DNA of 64,000 bases from Bugulina stolonifera (Eukaryota > Bryozoa > Gymnolaemata > Cheilostomatida > Bugulidae): the NCBI GenBank assembly GCA_935421135.1, contig OW285192.1:14485001-14549000 (forward strand). Direction: 5' to 3'. The translations under genes and the position numbers were made by a program. This document shows, one piece after another, positions 62,477-64,000 of this stretch. Each line of letters begins with the position of its first letter. Position 1 is the first letter of the stretch. The notes beneath the pieces were generated by a model. That model searched no databases. It saw only the letters and a program-made list of their open reading frames with translations, and was not told the origin of the DNA.

Positions 62477-64000
62477 CTGTAAAACACATTCATGCACTGC
62501 TTATGATTCATGCAATTCCCAGCCAATCTCCTTATTAGTTAGAATGTGGTTATAAACAATCTGTACCATTAAACCAGTAAACCTGCAAAACCAAAAGTAC
62601 ACCATATAACATTCTTTAGCTGTCAGCTTTGACCCTTATAAGCTATAAGTTGGTTAGAAAAAAAGTATTTTCAATTAATCCTGGAGAGTGAAGGAACCAA
62701 AAGTACATTACCATATCACATATTTACACCCTTATATTCGTTGATAGCAGCCACCACGCACTGTCTACGTCTATGAACATAAGGAAGGATACCTCTCAGC
62801 GAGATGGTTCAAGTGTTTCCTTAAAATTGACTATGAGCTATTAATATTTTATCAAGTTTTGATCTTTACTCTAATATCTTGAACTGTACAACTAATAAGG
62901 CTATTAGCCGTGGGATGTATCAGGTAATGTATCTGATAACATCGAGGACTGAGTCACCATGAGGCAACGAAGTGAAACTCTACTGTCAATACCAATCTAA
63001 TACCTTAGCGGAAAATAAATTTTTTGACAGCCATTCCAAATTTTTTAACGTCAGTCAGTTCAGTATAAATGAGGCCAAATGCAGTGAGTAGTAACAACCT
63101 AGAATAAATTATTAAATTAGTGTAACACGTGGCAAGCTGACAATGTCTATAGATACGCTACATGAAAGTGGGGAAATGATTGGTTTAGTCAACCAGTAGA
63201 TCAATCAAGCATACAATATAGATTCCTCTACTGAAGTATCGGTGAGGAATTTAGTACTGATGATTCATAGACTAGCAACCAGATTGATAATCCCTCTCCT
63301 CAATCTGTCAAATGTTTAGTTGAATGTAACCAACAGCAAGGCAAGGCAAATAGTTTATGAATATATTATCTTATTTAATCTGCAATGAGAATAGCAAGAT
63401 AGCCCATGTAGGGCCTACTAGATGTTGGTGTCTTGCAGAAAACCCACTAGTATTATTCATGATGCAGACAACAAGTAAGTTACAATATTAGCTAGAAGTT
63501 GTTCCCTCACGGCTGTATAGATGGGGAAACTAAAATCTTTTGTTTTTATTATAAAAAGATTATATATAAACTTCCTAACTAATTTTAATATGACTGTGTT
63601 ATGAATAAGGAGATAAGCTGAAGTACTCTGTACCAGTCATAGACATGTAAGCCTGTTTACACTGTTATATATATATCTACATACCAGGTCGATGACAGCC
63701 CTATGCACTACCCTAGGATATTACAACACAGAGTACCAGCAGGCACTTTATGCTAATTTTCACTCCTTCGGTTTCAGTACACAAGTGGCATACCAAATTT
63801 TGACAGGTTTATACAGGTGATACACAAATAGTTTGAGTATAATATATTGTAATTTGTATGATTATATAATGTACAATGTGCATGTACAACATACACAGGC
63901 GGTACGTTACATGTACATGAAACAAAAAATACAGTATATAAGGTATTATTTCTTATGGACAAATGTGGCTACCTTACAACATTCTACTTATAAATAGGTA
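62477..64000. other. DOCK intron / right edge, nothing coding found
   Basis: The preceding DOCK exon should end with a single-base phase. No matching segment was seen here, so this is probably one long intron. It contains ACATGTACA palindromes near 63880-63920. Confidence 0.45.

Noticed and set aside
1..64000. CRISPR arrays, bacterial operons, riboswitches or a prokaryotic defence system
   Set aside because: The sequence is clearly from an animal nuclear genome with spliced genes. Tandem repeats lack the repeat-spacer pattern.

Overview
This is an AT-rich (roughly two-thirds A+T) stretch of an animal nuclear genome. Coding sequence is split into many short exons with GT..AG introns, and gene content is low. 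The three recognisable host genes are metazoan: an inhibitor-of-apoptosis protein, a glypican and a DOCK guanine-nucleotide exchange factor. Dispersed palindromes of the ACATGTACATGT type, TAGGCCTA motifs and tRNA-derived SINE-like sequences fit a marine invertebrate, but I cannot name the phylum from sequence alone. Gene models were built by hand from splice sites and reading-frame phase. For the IAP, the glypican, the transposase and the MADF gene, the exon lengths sum to an uninterrupted frame.

Layout. 1-14.2 kb: mostly non-coding and repeat-rich. It holds a tentative small membrane-protein gene on the minus strand (about 4.8-7.7 kb), a nested pair of hAT-like MITEs (7.8-9.2 kb), a very AT-rich block (9.6-10.5 kb), minisatellites and foldback elements. 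14.2-19.8 kb (minus): a 12-exon IAP of 637 residues with three BIR domains, a UBA and a C-terminal RING. 19.8-32 kb: a mobile-element cluster. It has another hAT-like MITE with a near-perfect 8-bp target duplication, two LTR-like sequences in opposite orientation, and between them a PIF/Harbinger pair: a complete 5-exon transposase (plus) converging on a 4-exon MADF-domain gene (minus). 32-52.5 kb (minus): a 12-exon glypican of 666 residues with 14 cysteines, several Ser-Gly glycanation sites and a GPI-type tail; its long introns carry further repeats. 53-57 kb: an orphan terminal exon and otherwise nothing recognised. 57.0-62.5 kb (minus): the last three exons of a DOCK9/10/11 (zizimin)-type gene whose 5' part lies beyond the right edge.

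The three host genes are all on the minus strand but look functionally independent: apoptosis and ubiquitin signalling, cell-surface heparan-sulfate proteoglycan, and Rho-GTPase activation. The transposase and the MADF protein are a known functional partnership in Harbinger elements (nuclease plus DNA-binding partner). The most noteworthy items are the intact Harbinger gene pair bracketed by opposed LTR-like copies, the transposon inserted within the ATGTAC satellite of a glypican intron, the nested and TSD-marked hAT MITEs, and the degenerate middle BIR of the IAP.
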